Assembly (NCBI RefSeq): GCF_009720655.1
Contig: NZ_WNKS01000027.1
Coordinates: 1-36,665 of the forward strand
Direction of reading: 5' to 3'
Source: Rhodoblastus acidophilus
Lineage (GTDB): Bacteria > Pseudomonadota > Alphaproteobacteria > Rhizobiales > Beijerinckiaceae
Length of the DNA: 36,665 bases
Below the pieces are notes generated by a model that did not search any database, was not told the DNA's origin, and saw only the letters and a list, made by a program, of their open reading frames with translations. Numbering within the stretch: the first letter of the stretch is position 1; the number at the start of each line of letters is the position of its first letter. Made by a program: the position numbers and the translations under genes. Shown here piece after piece: positions 24,647 through 33,497 of this stretch.

Positions 24647-25321
24647 TCAAAACTTAAATGCTTCTCCCGCCAGTTTTTCAGCCTCCATCATTCTCCGAAT
24701 ATACGGCTGCCCTCCAAAGTCCGTCATGCGCGTATTTTCTGTTGTCTTTTTAAAGATGAGAGATTTTTTCAGGTTAGAAATCAAAGAAAATTCTTTGCTT
24801 TCGTTCAGCAGTCGGACCAGCTGTTTGACAGTATAAATCTGAATATCATCGATCATCAAATACCCGCCGCTTTTCAGCATCTCCATGGCGTAGCAGAAAT
24901 CGACAAAAACCGTTGGCCAGCCGTGTCCTCCGTCGATCAACGCGAAGTCAACCAGCTCACCTGTCGATTTGGCGGCTTTTGCGAGCGAAGGCAACACATC
25001 CTCTGAAAAAGCAACGACGGGCTTGAGCGCGCTGTCGTCAATCGAACGCTCCTTCGCCACGCGCTTGATGCGCTCGAAGAGTCCTGCGTCTGGCGCAATC
25101 GATAAGACGGATTGCGCGCGACAGATCAGGAACGCGAGCGTTGAATTTCCAGCTCCAGTTTCCAAGACTCGAAAGCCCTCGGGAAGCTTTGCCAGAATCT
25201 CCGCTATACCTCTCAACAGAGGGGGCGTGAGCCCGCCACTATTCCACGTTTTCCCATCATCCCACGTGTGTAATTGCGGCAGATCCGCGAGCAATTTCTC
25301 AAATTCAACATCTGTATTCAT
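24647..25321 (-). CDS. Class I SAM-dependent methyltransferase
   Basis: This 224-residue protein carries motif I as RVLETGAGNST (residues 51-61), an acidic strand end in SIAPDAGLFERIKR, and the post-motif strand FALIDGGHGWPTVFVDF followed by MLKSGGYLMIDDIQ. This is the Methyltransf_24 type often found in polysaccharide and glycan loci. The substrate may be a sugar, but nothing in the sequence fixes it. The gene is AT-richer than the region to its right, and the GC change lies between its start (25321) and the large glycosyltransferase (stop at 25365). ATG 25321 gives full-length similarity. Confidence 0.82.
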   Translation of the reverse strand: MNTDVEFEKLLADLPQLHTWDDGKTWNSGGLTPPLLRGIAEILAKLPEGFRVLETGAGNSTLAFLICRAQSVLSIAPDAGLFERIKRVAKERSIDDSALKPVVAFSEDVLPSLAKAAKSTGELVDFALIDGGHGWPTVFVDFCYAMEMLKSGGYLMIDDIQIYTVKQLVRLLNESKEFSLISNLKKSLIFKKTTENTRMTDFGGQPYIRRMMEAEKLAGEAFKF

Positions 25322-25364
25322 TGCCGAAAATCCGTTTACTTAGACAGGCGCGCCATATGAGACG

Positions 25365-27689
25365 TCATCCCCACAGTTCCGCTGCGGCAACATCTCTCTC
25401 TTGATCACTTCTATTGGACGATTGTTTTAACAGTCCCCAAATAATTGTCCAGCCGGCGTCGTTACCGAACTGGATCTTCGCCAGCCGGGCGCAAACGCCG
25501 CGCAGCGCTTCCAAGGCGTCAGGATTCAGGGCGCATTGAGCGATGGTGGTGAACAGGCGCGCCAGGCTGGTCGGACGCAGCGGCGTTTCGAAGCCGCGCC
25601 AGGCGTGGGCGAGCGCGCCGCGCTGGAACCACAGCACGGGAACATTGGCGCGCAGCGCCGCCTCCCCGATCACCGCGGCAAGCGTATCCTGTTCCGTCAT
25701 GTCCACGAGCAGACTCGCATCGCGCAGGCTTGCCAGCGCGTCGCGCGGTTTCGCTTGCGCATCGCCCTGGTCGCCGCGCACGAGCGCCGAGCGGGTCGTC
25801 GGGTCGGAGAGATCGACCAGCCTCGCCGGAAAGGAGAGTTTCTCCGCCAGCGCCGCCAGCTCCAGCGCCACGCCGTCGTCGCTGCGCGCGAGAATGACAA
25901 GTTTGGCCGGCGCCGCCGTTGATTTTTCGCGATGACGAAAGAATTCGAAATCGCCGCTGCGGCGGAACGGCGTCTCGACCACCGCGGCCACGCCCGCCAC
26001 GCCTTGCCAGCGTCGGGCGGACCAGGGCGCGGCGCCGGCGACAATCACGTCGAGTTCGCCGCGCAACGTCTCGATCAGCGCCTCCGGGTCGCCGCCCGCA
26101 AGTTCGATGGCGTCGCAGCGCACCAACGCCTGCCGCAGCGCGCCCGTCTTGACGACGAACGCGTTGAACAAGGGCTCTTGCACGCGAAGCTGATCGTGAG
26201 GATCGGCGAGGAAACAGGCGCGGCGATAGCCGCGGGTTTCCAGCAGCACGGGCAGCGGCATCGGCGTCCAGAAATCCGGCGCGTCATCGCCCAGCGCCTC
26301 CATCAAGGCCGGGTCGGCGAAGATCTGCCGCCGCAGTTCGAACCGCGCGAGAAAGTCGAATTTCATGCCCTTGGCCGGCGCGCCGGTGACATAGAGCGCG
26401 ATCGGCGCGATGAAGCGCAAATAGTCCAGCGCCGACAGCAAATGGTCGTGCAGCAGGCAGGCGGGATCGAGCGCCTCCGCGGGCGCGACGACGCAAATGG
26501 TCTCCCTGGTCTTGGCGACCAGAGACTCGCGCGTCGCTTCGAGAGACGCCAGCACCGAAGCCTGAATCGTCGCGCAGACCGCGCGCGAGCGCGCCGCGAG
26601 CTTTTGCAGCGGCGCGGAATCGAAGGCGAGCTTCACCAGTTCGATCGCCATGTCCTCGAAGTCGTGGAGCTGGTGCAGCCGCTCGCGGGTGGGGTAGCCC
26701 TCCATGGCGTGGGCATGCGCCAGCAGCGGCGCGCCCGAAGCCAGCGCCTCCGACACTTTGATCTTCAGGCCGGTGCTGAACTTCATCGGCGCGAGCACCA
26801 CGTCCACGGCGCGATAAAAGTCTTCGACTTCGGCGACGCGGCCGATCACCTCGAGATTGGGATGGCTCCAGTCCAAAAAATCCGCGGAGCAGCCGCCGGC
26901 GACGACGATCTTCACCGGCGCCATGTAGCGCTCGATCGCGGGCAGCGCCAGGTTGAGAAACTCTTCGAGGTTACGGCGATTGACATTGTTGCGCGCGCCG
27001 ATGACGCCCGCGCGCAGCCAGCCGTCCGTCGAAGGGGGGCGCGTCCACCAGCCGCGCTCCGGCTCGGCGTGCAGCATGGTCAGGCAATTCGGCAGGCCCA
27101 GGTCCCGTTCGAAATAGTCCTGTTCCGCCTTCTTGATCGCCCAGACCAGATCGGCGCGCGACAGCCCCTTTGCCTCTTCCTCGCGCGTGGTGTGGAAGAA
27201 CTCGGGCGCGATGCCGTTGGCCTGCAACAGCCGGCGGCGGTCGGCGAACACGTCGTGGGTGTCGCAGACCTTGAACACGGCCGAGGGGATCGCCTCCAGG
27301 CAGAAGCTCAGCCAGGTGTAATTGACGATGACCATGTCATAGGCGCGAACCCGGCAGGCCCAGGCGAGGTAATGGGCAAGCCCCGGATCGGCCCATTCGT
27401 CGATTTCGTGGTCTTCGCCGATCGAATCGCAATGCAGCGCCCGGCTTGGCGCGACCAGCTGGTAGCTGTCCCAGGCCGCGCGCATCTCCGCCTCGTGCTT
27501 GAGCGGCCACTGGTGGCGCCAGTCGTGCTCGGCGGGATAATGGACAAAGTGGATGCGCGCCCCCTGGCGCTTCAGTTCCGCGCAGATTTCGAAAATGCGC
27601 TTGCGATTGCCGTGATCCTGCGGATGGCTCGGCGTCGGCGAGACCACCAGGACATCGAGGCCGAACCAGGGCTGGACGGGATCAGTCAA
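25365..27689 (-). CDS. Large glycosyltransferase, GT4-like N-terminal half plus divergent C-terminal half
   Basis: The protein has 774 residues, about twice the size of an ordinary GT4 enzyme. The N-terminal half starts LDVLVVSPTPSHPQDHGNRK and continues with RIFEICAELKRQGARIHFVHYP. At about 290-340 it has VDVVLAPMKFSTGLKIKVSEALASGAPLLA, the nucleotide-sugar-binding GPGTxxK-E-like region of GT-B enzymes. The second half (about 395-774) starts ICVVAPAEALDPACLLHDHL and contains VLWFQRGALAHAW. It looks like a degenerate second Rossmann-type region without a clear motif. No membrane segments occur. It overlaps the following GT2 gene by 8 bases, forming an operon of three genes with normal high GC. 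Confidence 0.85.
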   Translation of the reverse strand: MTDPVQPWFGLDVLVVSPTPSHPQDHGNRKRIFEICAELKRQGARIHFVHYPAEHDWRHQWPLKHEAEMRAAWDSYQLVAPSRALHCDSIGEDHEIDEWADPGLAHYLAWACRVRAYDMVIVNYTWLSFCLEAIPSAVFKVCDTHDVFADRRRLLQANGIAPEFFHTTREEEAKGLSRADLVWAIKKAEQDYFERDLGLPNCLTMLHAEPERGWWTRPPSTDGWLRAGVIGARNNVNRRNLEEFLNLALPAIERYMAPVKIVVAGGCSADFLDWSHPNLEVIGRVAEVEDFYRAVDVVLAPMKFSTGLKIKVSEALASGAPLLAHAHAMEGYPTRERLHQLHDFEDMAIELVKLAFDSAPLQKLAARSRAVCATIQASVLASLEATRESLVAKTRETICVVAPAEALDPACLLHDHLLSALDYLRFIAPIALYVTGAPAKGMKFDFLARFELRRQIFADPALMEALGDDAPDFWTPMPLPVLLETRGYRRACFLADPHDQLRVQEPLFNAFVVKTGALRQALVRCDAIELAGGDPEALIETLRGELDVIVAGAAPWSARRWQGVAGVAAVVETPFRRSGDFEFFRHREKSTAAPAKLVILARSDDGVALELAALAEKLSFPARLVDLSDPTTRSALVRGDQGDAQAKPRDALASLRDASLLVDMTEQDTLAAVIGEAALRANVPVLWFQRGALAHAWRGFETPLRPTSLARLFTTIAQCALNPDALEALRGVCARLAKIQFGNDAGWTIIWGLLKQSSNRSDQERDVAAAELWG

Positions 27690-28626
27690 GCTCCACTCCC
27701 TCGAAACCGGCGAGCAGCAGCGTCGTCATCATGTAGACCGCGCCGGTCTGCCAATGAAACAGCTCTGGATCATCGGTGGGGTGGAGAAAGCCGCGGATCG
27801 TGCGCTCATGCGGGGGCAGAGCGTTGAAATATTTGATGAGGCTGGGCCATTGCTTGCGCGCTTCCGCCGCCTGCCCGTCCGGGTTCATCATGAAATCGGA
27901 CAGGGCCTGCCAGGCCGCGCGCTTGCGAAACCATTCGCGCCGGAGGCGGCGCACATCGACCAGATGGTTTACGCGCGCAAGGGGCGCATAGACCAATTGA
28001 CCGCCGGCTTCGCGAATGCGCTCGACCAGCTTGATTTCCTCGTTGCTGAGCAGGGCCGAGCCCGACCCCACGCGTCCGAGATTGAGCGGAAACCCGCCAT
28101 TTTCGAGAATCGCGGAGGTTCGAAAACTGATGTTGGTGCCGGCGACCCATTCGTCGGGACCGGCGATGCGGGCGTCACCGCCCCAGTCGACGATCGACAG
28201 GTTGCCCAGCATGGAGTCGTGCACCCATTCCGGGCGCTCCGACGCCCAGATCGGATCGACGCGGCCGCCGACGATCGTCGCGCTCTCCCCAAACGAGTCA
28301 TAGGCGTTCAAAAGCTCCGCCGCCCATTCCGGATCGGCGAGGGCGTCGTCGTCCATGAAGGCGATCACCGGAGCGTTCGCCAGGGACGCCGCGACATTGC
28401 GCGCGTTGGACAGGCCCGGCGTCTTCTCATGGACATAGCGCAGGTTTGGCGCCGTAAATCTTTCCGAAAACAGCTCCGCCCGCTTGGCGTCGGGCGAATT
28501 GTCGATGACGATGACTTCGTAGCGCTCCACCGGCAAGGACTGCTCGAGGGCGCTCCGGATCGCCCCGGGCAACAGGTCGTAGCGGTCGTAGGTGCAGATG
28601 CACAGGGCGATTGCGGGCGTGCTCAT
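27682..28626 (-). CDS. Glycosyltransferase family 2
   Basis: This 314-residue GT-A enzyme begins ALCICTYDRYDLLPGAIRSAL, with EVIVIDNSPD next and the metal-binding DxD region as AFMDDDALADPEWAAELL (about residues 100-115). VAGTNISFRT and GSGSALLSNEEIKLVERI correspond to the acceptor and ED regions. Donor and acceptor are unknown. ATG 28626 overlaps the stop of the upstream gene by 4 bases. The tight packing with the large GT4-like protein suggests both act on the same glycan. No transmembrane segments are visible, so it is probably cytoplasmic and acts at the inner leaflet or on a protein. Confidence 0.9.
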   Translation of the reverse strand: MSTPAIALCICTYDRYDLLPGAIRSALEQSLPVERYEVIVIDNSPDAKRAELFSERFTAPNLRYVHEKTPGLSNARNVAASLANAPVIAFMDDDALADPEWAAELLNAYDSFGESATIVGGRVDPIWASERPEWVHDSMLGNLSIVDWGGDARIAGPDEWVAGTNISFRTSAILENGGFPLNLGRVGSGSALLSNEEIKLVERIREAGGQLVYAPLARVNHLVDVRRLRREWFRKRAAWQALSDFMMNPDGQAAEARKQWPSLIKYFNALPPHERTIRGFLHPTDDPELFHWQTGAVYMMTTLLLAGFEGVELD

Positions 28627-29444
28627 CGCGCCGGCCCCTTGAACGAAATTTCCTGGAACGTGGGCGCTGGCTGCGCCTCGGACCCGGTCTTGACGACGGG
28701 TTTTTTCGCGGCGAACTCGCCGCGCGGCGCGGGCGCGGGAACGGGCGACGGAACGGCGGCGGGCGCGACGTTTTCAGGCGCAGCGGCGGGCGCAAGCGCT
28801 TGCTGTTCCGGCGTTGACTCGACCGTCAGGCGCCGGAACAGCAGGCCGAGCATGCGCGCATCGTCGAGCCCCTGTGACGCCGGCGAGCCCATCTGCGGAC
28901 AGACGAAGCTCAGGACGGAACCTCCCGCGTCGCGGCGCGGCGGCAGCAGGCCGACCGCCTCGAAACAGGTCGTCGCCGCCTGCAGTTTCACCGGAGCCGG
29001 TTCGCCATCGACAAAACACAGCAGGCCGATCGGCGAGCCCCCTGTGAACAATGGCCCGAAGCGCAAGACGAATCGCGCTGGCGTCTTTCGGTTGATGAAG
29101 AACTCGAAGGAAAACCTGGGATCCGGTCCCGTCCAGCGAAACGGCTGCCCGTCGGGATCATGCTCAAGTTCATAGAAACCCATCGATCCGTGGAACGACT
29201 GAGCGGCCTCGATCACCACGCGCGAAGGATGAGAGGCGCCGCGCGCGCCCGCTTCGGCGGCGACGATACGGTCCGCAGCCGCCTGGAGCGAAGCGAACAC
29301 TTCCATCTTCACCGCGATTTCCGCCTGCGCCCGTCGCAGATTGACGATTTCGCGGGCGATGGACTTGAGCAATGCATCCGGCGAACTTCTGTCGAACCGA
29401 CGAAGCACCGCGGACTCGTCAAGGTCAAAGTTCAGCTTGTCCAT
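28623..29444 (-). CDS. Hypothetical protein with Pro/Ala-rich tail, first gene of the three-gene glycan operon
   Basis: I do not recognise this 273-residue protein. The N-terminal part is helical (MDKLNFDLDESAVLRRFDRS, then ALLKSIAREIVNLRRAQAEIAVKMEVFASLQAAADRI in two halves) and may form a short coiled coil. The middle has a beta-rich segment (FRWTGPDPRFSFEFFINRK, ARFVLRFGPLF) that could be a jelly-roll or carbohydrate-binding-like fold. The last 60 residues are Pro/Ala-rich linker (APAAAPENVAPAAVPSPVPA). There is no signal peptide. It is coupled to the GT2 gene by an ATGA overlap, so it probably assists or regulates glycosylation. Confidence 0.7.
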   Translation of the reverse strand: MDKLNFDLDESAVLRRFDRSSPDALLKSIAREIVNLRRAQAEIAVKMEVFASLQAAADRIVAAEAGARGASHPSRVVIEAAQSFHGSMGFYELEHDPDGQPFRWTGPDPRFSFEFFINRKTPARFVLRFGPLFTGGSPIGLLCFVDGEPAPVKLQAATTCFEAVGLLPPRRDAGGSVLSFVCPQMGSPASQGLDDARMLGLLFRRLTVESTPEQQALAPAAAPENVAPAAVPSPVPAPAPRGEFAAKKPVVKTGSEAQPAPTFQEISFKGPAR

Positions 29445-30073
29445 CTGTCATCCATCCGGCTCGAGCGCGAATTGGTTCCCCCGCAGCGAATTCGCGCCGC
29501 CCTCGACTCTGCGCGGGATTTGCGCCGGAAACCGGCGAAGTTTGGGGCTCAAGGGCGTCATGGCCCGGCGACCTTGAGCGCCCGGCTCATCCACGAGGCG
29601 CCGAAGAACGCGAACGAGGCGCAGAAGAACGCGCGCCAGCCATGGGCGAAACCCTCCTCGCCGAAATTTCGAAGACGCTGTCGCGCGTCGTGACCTCCAC
29701 CCCGACGCCGCAGGCCCCTCCGGCGCCCTGGGCTTCAGTCCCATCGTAAACTTCGACGGACTCGCCCCTGTGAATTCCCCAGTCCAGGCACATAATTAAC
29801 GAACTCGATCTGTCACAATGAAGAGGACGTTAACGGCTGAGCTTTGAGAGTTCAACCCATAGACCGAGCGACGTCGCGCCGCGCCGCCCGCGGCAATGAC
29901 CTTAACCTTAGCGGATACGGTTAATTTTGATTGCTTTCGTTACGTCATACGGTTTCCGCAAGATCGCTACGCGATCCGCGAAAACGAAATCGCGCGGAAA
30001 TCCTCCAGGCGAAGGGCGGATGTCCGCGCGAGTGAAATACGTTTCCGAACGGATCGTTTGGAAATCGGATCAC
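29445..30073. other. Intergenic region between the glycan operon and the peroxiredoxin gene
   Basis: I see no well-supported gene in these 629 bases. A plus-strand frame reading LIHEAPKNANEAQKNARQPW at about 29584-29643 looks protein-like but has no convincing start and may be a decayed fragment. A GATCGC/GCGATC hairpin with a 3-base loop is at 29962-29976. The stretch 29790-29950 is AT-richer and probably holds the leftward promoter of the glycan operon or a terminator zone. Confidence 0.45.
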
Positions 30074-30646
30074 TCAGTTCGGGTGGTCGGCGCGCCATTG
30101 CCGCACGGCGGCGAGCGTCTTCTCGACGTGCGGCCCGGCCGACATGTCCTGATAGGCCATGAGGATCTTGCCGTCCGGCGCGATCACGTAAGAAATGCGC
30201 GCCGCCGTGGCCATGTCGCCGACCTTGATGAGTTGCGCCTTATAGGCCTTGATCACCTTGCCGTCGGGATCGGCGCCGACCGGAAATTTGTCGCGGCACG
30301 CCTTGGACGAAAACTCCTTTTGGGTGTCGATGCCATCGGCCGACACCCCGATCACGCTCGCTCCGGCCTTGGCGAAATTCTCGGCGTTATCGGCGAAATC
30401 ATGCGCCTCCGCCGTGCAGCCGGGGGTAAAACTCTTCGGGTAGAAATACAGCACCACCGGCCCCTTCTTCAGGGCTTCGGCGAGGCTGAAGGTGAAAACC
30501 TTGCCGCCGACCGCGGCTTGCGTCGAAAAATCCGGCGCCGCGTCGCCGGGCTGCATCGCCGCCCGCGCCGAGCCGTTGAGAAACACCGCGCCGGCAATGA
30601 TCGTTGCGCCGCCCACCGCGGCGAGCGTGGCTTTCCACATCCGCAT
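30074..30646 (-). CDS. Exported peroxiredoxin (Bcp/PrxQ-like, AhpC-TSA family)
   Basis: This 190-residue protein has an N-terminal signal peptide (ATIIAGAVFLNGSARA, cleavage about residue 30), which puts it in the periplasm. The thioredoxin fold follows: MQPGDAAPDFSTQ, VVLYFYPKSFTPGCTAEAHD with peroxidatic Cys77, and a second Cys117 in SSKACRDKF. Cys117 lies much further along than the usual Bcp resolving Cys five residues after the first, so the resolving mechanism may be of the other (1-Cys or distant 2-Cys) kind. TAARISYVIAPDGKI is the usual Arg-containing strand. The enzyme is expected to reduce peroxides. It precedes another small exported protein gene. Confidence 0.88.
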   Translation of the reverse strand: MRMWKATLAAVGGATIIAGAVFLNGSARAAMQPGDAAPDFSTQAAVGGKVFTFSLAEALKKGPVVLYFYPKSFTPGCTAEAHDFADNAENFAKAGASVIGVSADGIDTQKEFSSKACRDKFPVGADPDGKVIKAYKAQLIKVGDMATAARISYVIAPDGKILMAYQDMSAGPHVEKTLAAVRQWRADHPN

Positions 30647-30737
30647 CGTTTAGCCTCCCTGTTGATCGGGACTATAACGCACGAGCGCGGCTTTGGGATG
30701 CGCGGAGCGCCCTCGTCCGCGAACGAGGGCGCAGGAC

Positions 30738-30998
30738 TTACCCGTTGGCGAAGCGCTGGCCGTGGCCGCGCCGACGCGCTCCGCCGAAAACCTGGTGACA
30801 CCCGGGGCTCAAGCTCGCCTTCTGTCGCGCCAGGCAGGCGGTGATCTGGCCGGAATCCGGAATGAATTGGCTGCACAGGCGGAAGACGTCCGGCGTGCAG
30901 GCCTGCTGCGCCTGGGCGGTTCCACGATAGTCTGCAAAGGCGGGCGTCGTCAGCGCGAGCGCGGTCGACGTCCAAGCCGCAAGGGCCAGGGCTTTCAT
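30738..30998 (-). CDS. Small secreted Cys-containing protein, 86 residues
   Basis: The protein has a clear signal peptide (MKALALAAWTSTALALTTPA, cleavage near AFA-DY). The mature part contains four Cys in the pattern ACTPDVFRLC, then IPDSGQITACLARQKASLSPGC. This resembles the small exported proteins common in Hyphomicrobiales with C-x2-D-x3-x-C ... I-x-x-C-L ... LS-x-x-C spacing, and two disulfides are likely. The last part (GARRRGHGQRFANG) is basic. Function is unknown. Its gene lies 91 bases upstream of the peroxiredoxin on the same strand, so they may share a transcript. Confidence 0.72.
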   Translation of the reverse strand: MKALALAAWTSTALALTTPAFADYRGTAQAQQACTPDVFRLCSQFIPDSGQITACLARQKASLSPGCHQVFGGARRRGHGQRFANG

Positions 30999-31211
30999 TT
31001 TTCCTCCGACGAATCATTTATTTAGGGGATTCCGAGGCCAAGGATGGCGGCATTCGGCCAGCCAGGCAATCGCCGAAAAGCGACCCGATTTCGATATCCC
31101 CACCCTGTTGCGCGCGCGCCGCACTCCCCTGGCGTCAGGCGCATGCCGCTATTTTCGCCTCGTTGACGATTTTCCCTTTTTGTCGCCGCCGCGCCCCCCT
31201 ATGTTGGGCGC

Positions 31212-33497
31212 GTGCAAAAGCCCGCCCCCTTCCCCAGCCGCGACGACATCCTCGCCTTCATTGCCCGTGAACACGCCGCCGCCGAAGGCGGCCCGCGAAA
31301 AATCGAAAAGCGCGAGATCGCGCGCGCCTTCGGCATCAAGGGCGGCGAGGCGAAGATCAAGCTGAAGGCGCTGCTGAAAGAGCTGGAGATCGAGGGCGCA
31401 GTGCAAAAGACGCGCGCCGGCCTCGCCAAAACGGGCGAACTGCCCGCCGTCGTCCTGTGCGACATTCTCTCCCGCGACCGCGACGGCGAATTGATCGCCA
31501 CGCCGGCCGAATGGGACGAAGACCTCGGCGTCGCGCCGAAAATCCTGGTCACCCTGCCCCGCCGCTCGACAAAACATCCGGGACCCGCGCCAGGCGTGGG
31601 CGACCGGGCGCTGCTGAAAGTAGCCCCGCATCGCGAGACCGGCGGTCCCGCCTATGTCGGGCGGGTGATCAAACTGCTGTCGCGGGCACAAAAACGCGTT
31701 TTGGGCGTGTTTCGCGAGGACCCGCGTTCGCGCGGCGGGCGCATCGTTCCCGTGGACAAAAAGCAGCGCGACCGCGAGCTTTTCGTCACCGAAGCCGATC
31801 GCGGCGAGGCGCGCGACGGCGACCTCGTCTCGGTCGAAACTCTGTCGCGCGCGAGGATCGGCCTGCCGCAAGCGCGGGTGCGCGAGCGCCTGGGCTCGAT
31901 GAACAGCGAAAAAGCCATCAGCCTGATCGCCATCAACACCCACGGCATTCCCGACCTGTTCCGCCCCGAAATTTTGGCGGCCGCCGAAGCCGCCAAGCCC
32001 GCCCGCATGTCCGCCGAAGGTTTTGCCCGCGAGGACTGGCGGTCGCTGCCGCTCCTCACCATCGACCCGCCCGACGCCAAGGACCACGACGACGCGGTTT
32101 TCGCGCAACCCGACGACGCCCCGGACAATCCGGACGGGTTCGTCGTCACCGTCGCCATCGCCGACGTCAGTTTTTACGTGCGCCCCGGCGCGGCGCTCGA
32201 CCGCGAGGCGCTGGATCGCGGCAATTCCGTCTATTTCCCCGACCGCGTCGTCCCGATGCTGCCGGAGCGGATTTCGAATGACCTCTGCAGCCTGCGCCAG
32301 GGCGAGGACCGGCCGGCGCTGGCCTGCCGGATGCGCATCGGCAAGGACGGCCACAAGCTCGACCACACCTTTCACCGCATCATGATGCGTTCGGCCGCCA
32401 AACTGTCGTACAGCCAAGCCCAGGACGCCATCGACGGGCGCCCCGACGACACCACCCGCCCGCTGCTGGAAACCGCGCTCAAACCCCTTTGGCGGGCCTA
32501 TGCCGCGGCGAAACTTTCGCGGGAAAAACGCGCGCCGCTCGATCTCGACCTGCCCGAGCGCAAGATTTTGCTGAAACCGGACGGGACGGTGGACCGGGTG
32601 TTCGTGCCGCCCCGGCTCGACGCGCACAAGCTGATCGAGGAGTTCATGATCCTCGCCAATGTCGCCGCCGCCGAGACGCTTGAAGCGAACAAATCGCACC
32701 TGATCTACCGCGCCCACGACGAGCCCTCGATCGAAAAACTCAGCGCGCTCTCGGAATTCCTGGCGACCATCGGCATCAAGCTGGCCAAAGGTCAGGTGAT
32801 GAAGCCAAGACAGTTCAACGACATTCTTTCCCGCGTGCGCGGCACGGAGCATGAGAATGTCGTCAACGAGATCGTGCTGCGGACGCAAGCGCAAGCCGAA
32901 TATGTCGCCGAAAACTACGGGCATTTTGGCTTGCACCTGCGCCGCTACGCCCATTTCACCTCGCCGATCCGCCGCTACGCCGACCTGATCGTGCATCGCG
33001 CCCTGGTGCGGGCGCTCGATCTCGGACCGGGCGGCCTGCCCGAAATGGGCCGCGAGCATCTGGCGGAGATCGCGGCCAAAATCTCGGCGAGCGAACGCCG
33101 CGCCATGGCGGCGGAACGCGAAACCACCGACCGCCTCATCGCCACCTTTTTGGCGGAGCAGATCGGCGCGAGTTTTACCGGGCGAATCGCGGGGGTCACC
33201 CGCGCCGGCCTTTTTGTGAAGCTCGACGACACCGGGGCCGACGGCTTTGTCCCAGCGGCTACATTGGGCGCCGATTATTACCGCTTCGAAGAGGCGGCGC
33301 ACGCCCTGGTCGGGTCACGCACCGGCGAAACCTATCAACTGGGCGACGCGGTCGAGGTGAAACTGGTCGAAGCCGCGCCTTTCGCCGGCGCGTTGCGATT
33401 CGAAATGCTGTCCGACGGCAAAGGCCAGAAGGGCCGCGCCCTCTCAGTGAAGAAAAGCAAGCGGACGGCGGCGCCAACAAGCCGGCGGCGCAAATAG
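31212..33497 (+). CDS. rnr: Ribonuclease R
   Basis: This 761-residue 3'-5' exoribonuclease degrades structured RNA and helps tRNA/rRNA quality control. GTG 31212 gives the standard N-terminal winged-helix start (PSRDDILAFIAREH). Cold-shock domains precede the RNB domain, whose catalytic acidic cluster is TIDPPDAKDHDDAVFA (about residues 280-295). YFPDRVVPMLPERIS, then HFTSPIRRYADLIVHRAL, mark the rest of the RNB domain. A C-terminal S1 domain (FTGRIAGVTRAGLFVKLDD) and a basic KKSKRTAAPTSRRRK tail complete the family layout. Its stop codon is immediately followed, with no spacer, by the stop of the convergent pseudouridine synthase gene. A long antisense frame (31149-33302) is a shadow. Confidence 0.97.
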   Translation: MQKPAPFPSRDDILAFIAREHAAAEGGPRKIEKREIARAFGIKGGEAKIKLKALLKELEIEGAVQKTRAGLAKTGELPAVVLCDILSRDRDGELIATPAEWDEDLGVAPKILVTLPRRSTKHPGPAPGVGDRALLKVAPHRETGGPAYVGRVIKLLSRAQKRVLGVFREDPRSRGGRIVPVDKKQRDRELFVTEADRGEARDGDLVSVETLSRARIGLPQARVRERLGSMNSEKAISLIAINTHGIPDLFRPEILAAAEAAKPARMSAEGFAREDWRSLPLLTIDPPDAKDHDDAVFAQPDDAPDNPDGFVVTVAIADVSFYVRPGAALDREALDRGNSVYFPDRVVPMLPERISNDLCSLRQGEDRPALACRMRIGKDGHKLDHTFHRIMMRSAAKLSYSQAQDAIDGRPDDTTRPLLETALKPLWRAYAAAKLSREKRAPLDLDLPERKILLKPDGTVDRVFVPPRLDAHKLIEEFMILANVAAAETLEANKSHLIYRAHDEPSIEKLSALSEFLATIGIKLAKGQVMKPRQFNDILSRVRGTEHENVVNEIVLRTQAQAEYVAENYGHFGLHLRRYAHFTSPIRRYADLIVHRALVRALDLGPGGLPEMGREHLAEIAAKISASERRAMAAERETTDRLIATFLAEQIGASFTGRIAGVTRAGLFVKLDDTGADGFVPAATLGADYYRFEEAAHALVGSRTGETYQLGDAVEVKLVEAAPFAGALRFEMLSDGKGQKGRALSVKKSKRTAAPTSRRRK

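Noticed and set aside
25932-27827. 631-codon plus-strand frame opposite the large glycosyltransferase
   Set aside because: Arg/Ala/Gln/His-rich low-information translation; the minus-strand gene has clear GT4 motifs.
29584-29693. Plus-strand protein-like stretch LIHEAPKNANEAQKNARQPW as a gene
   Set aside because: No usable start or ribosome site, and no family recognised; mentioned only as a possible decayed fragment.
31149-33302. 717-codon frame opposite RNase R
   Set aside because: Shadow; the plus-strand protein has all RNase R domains.
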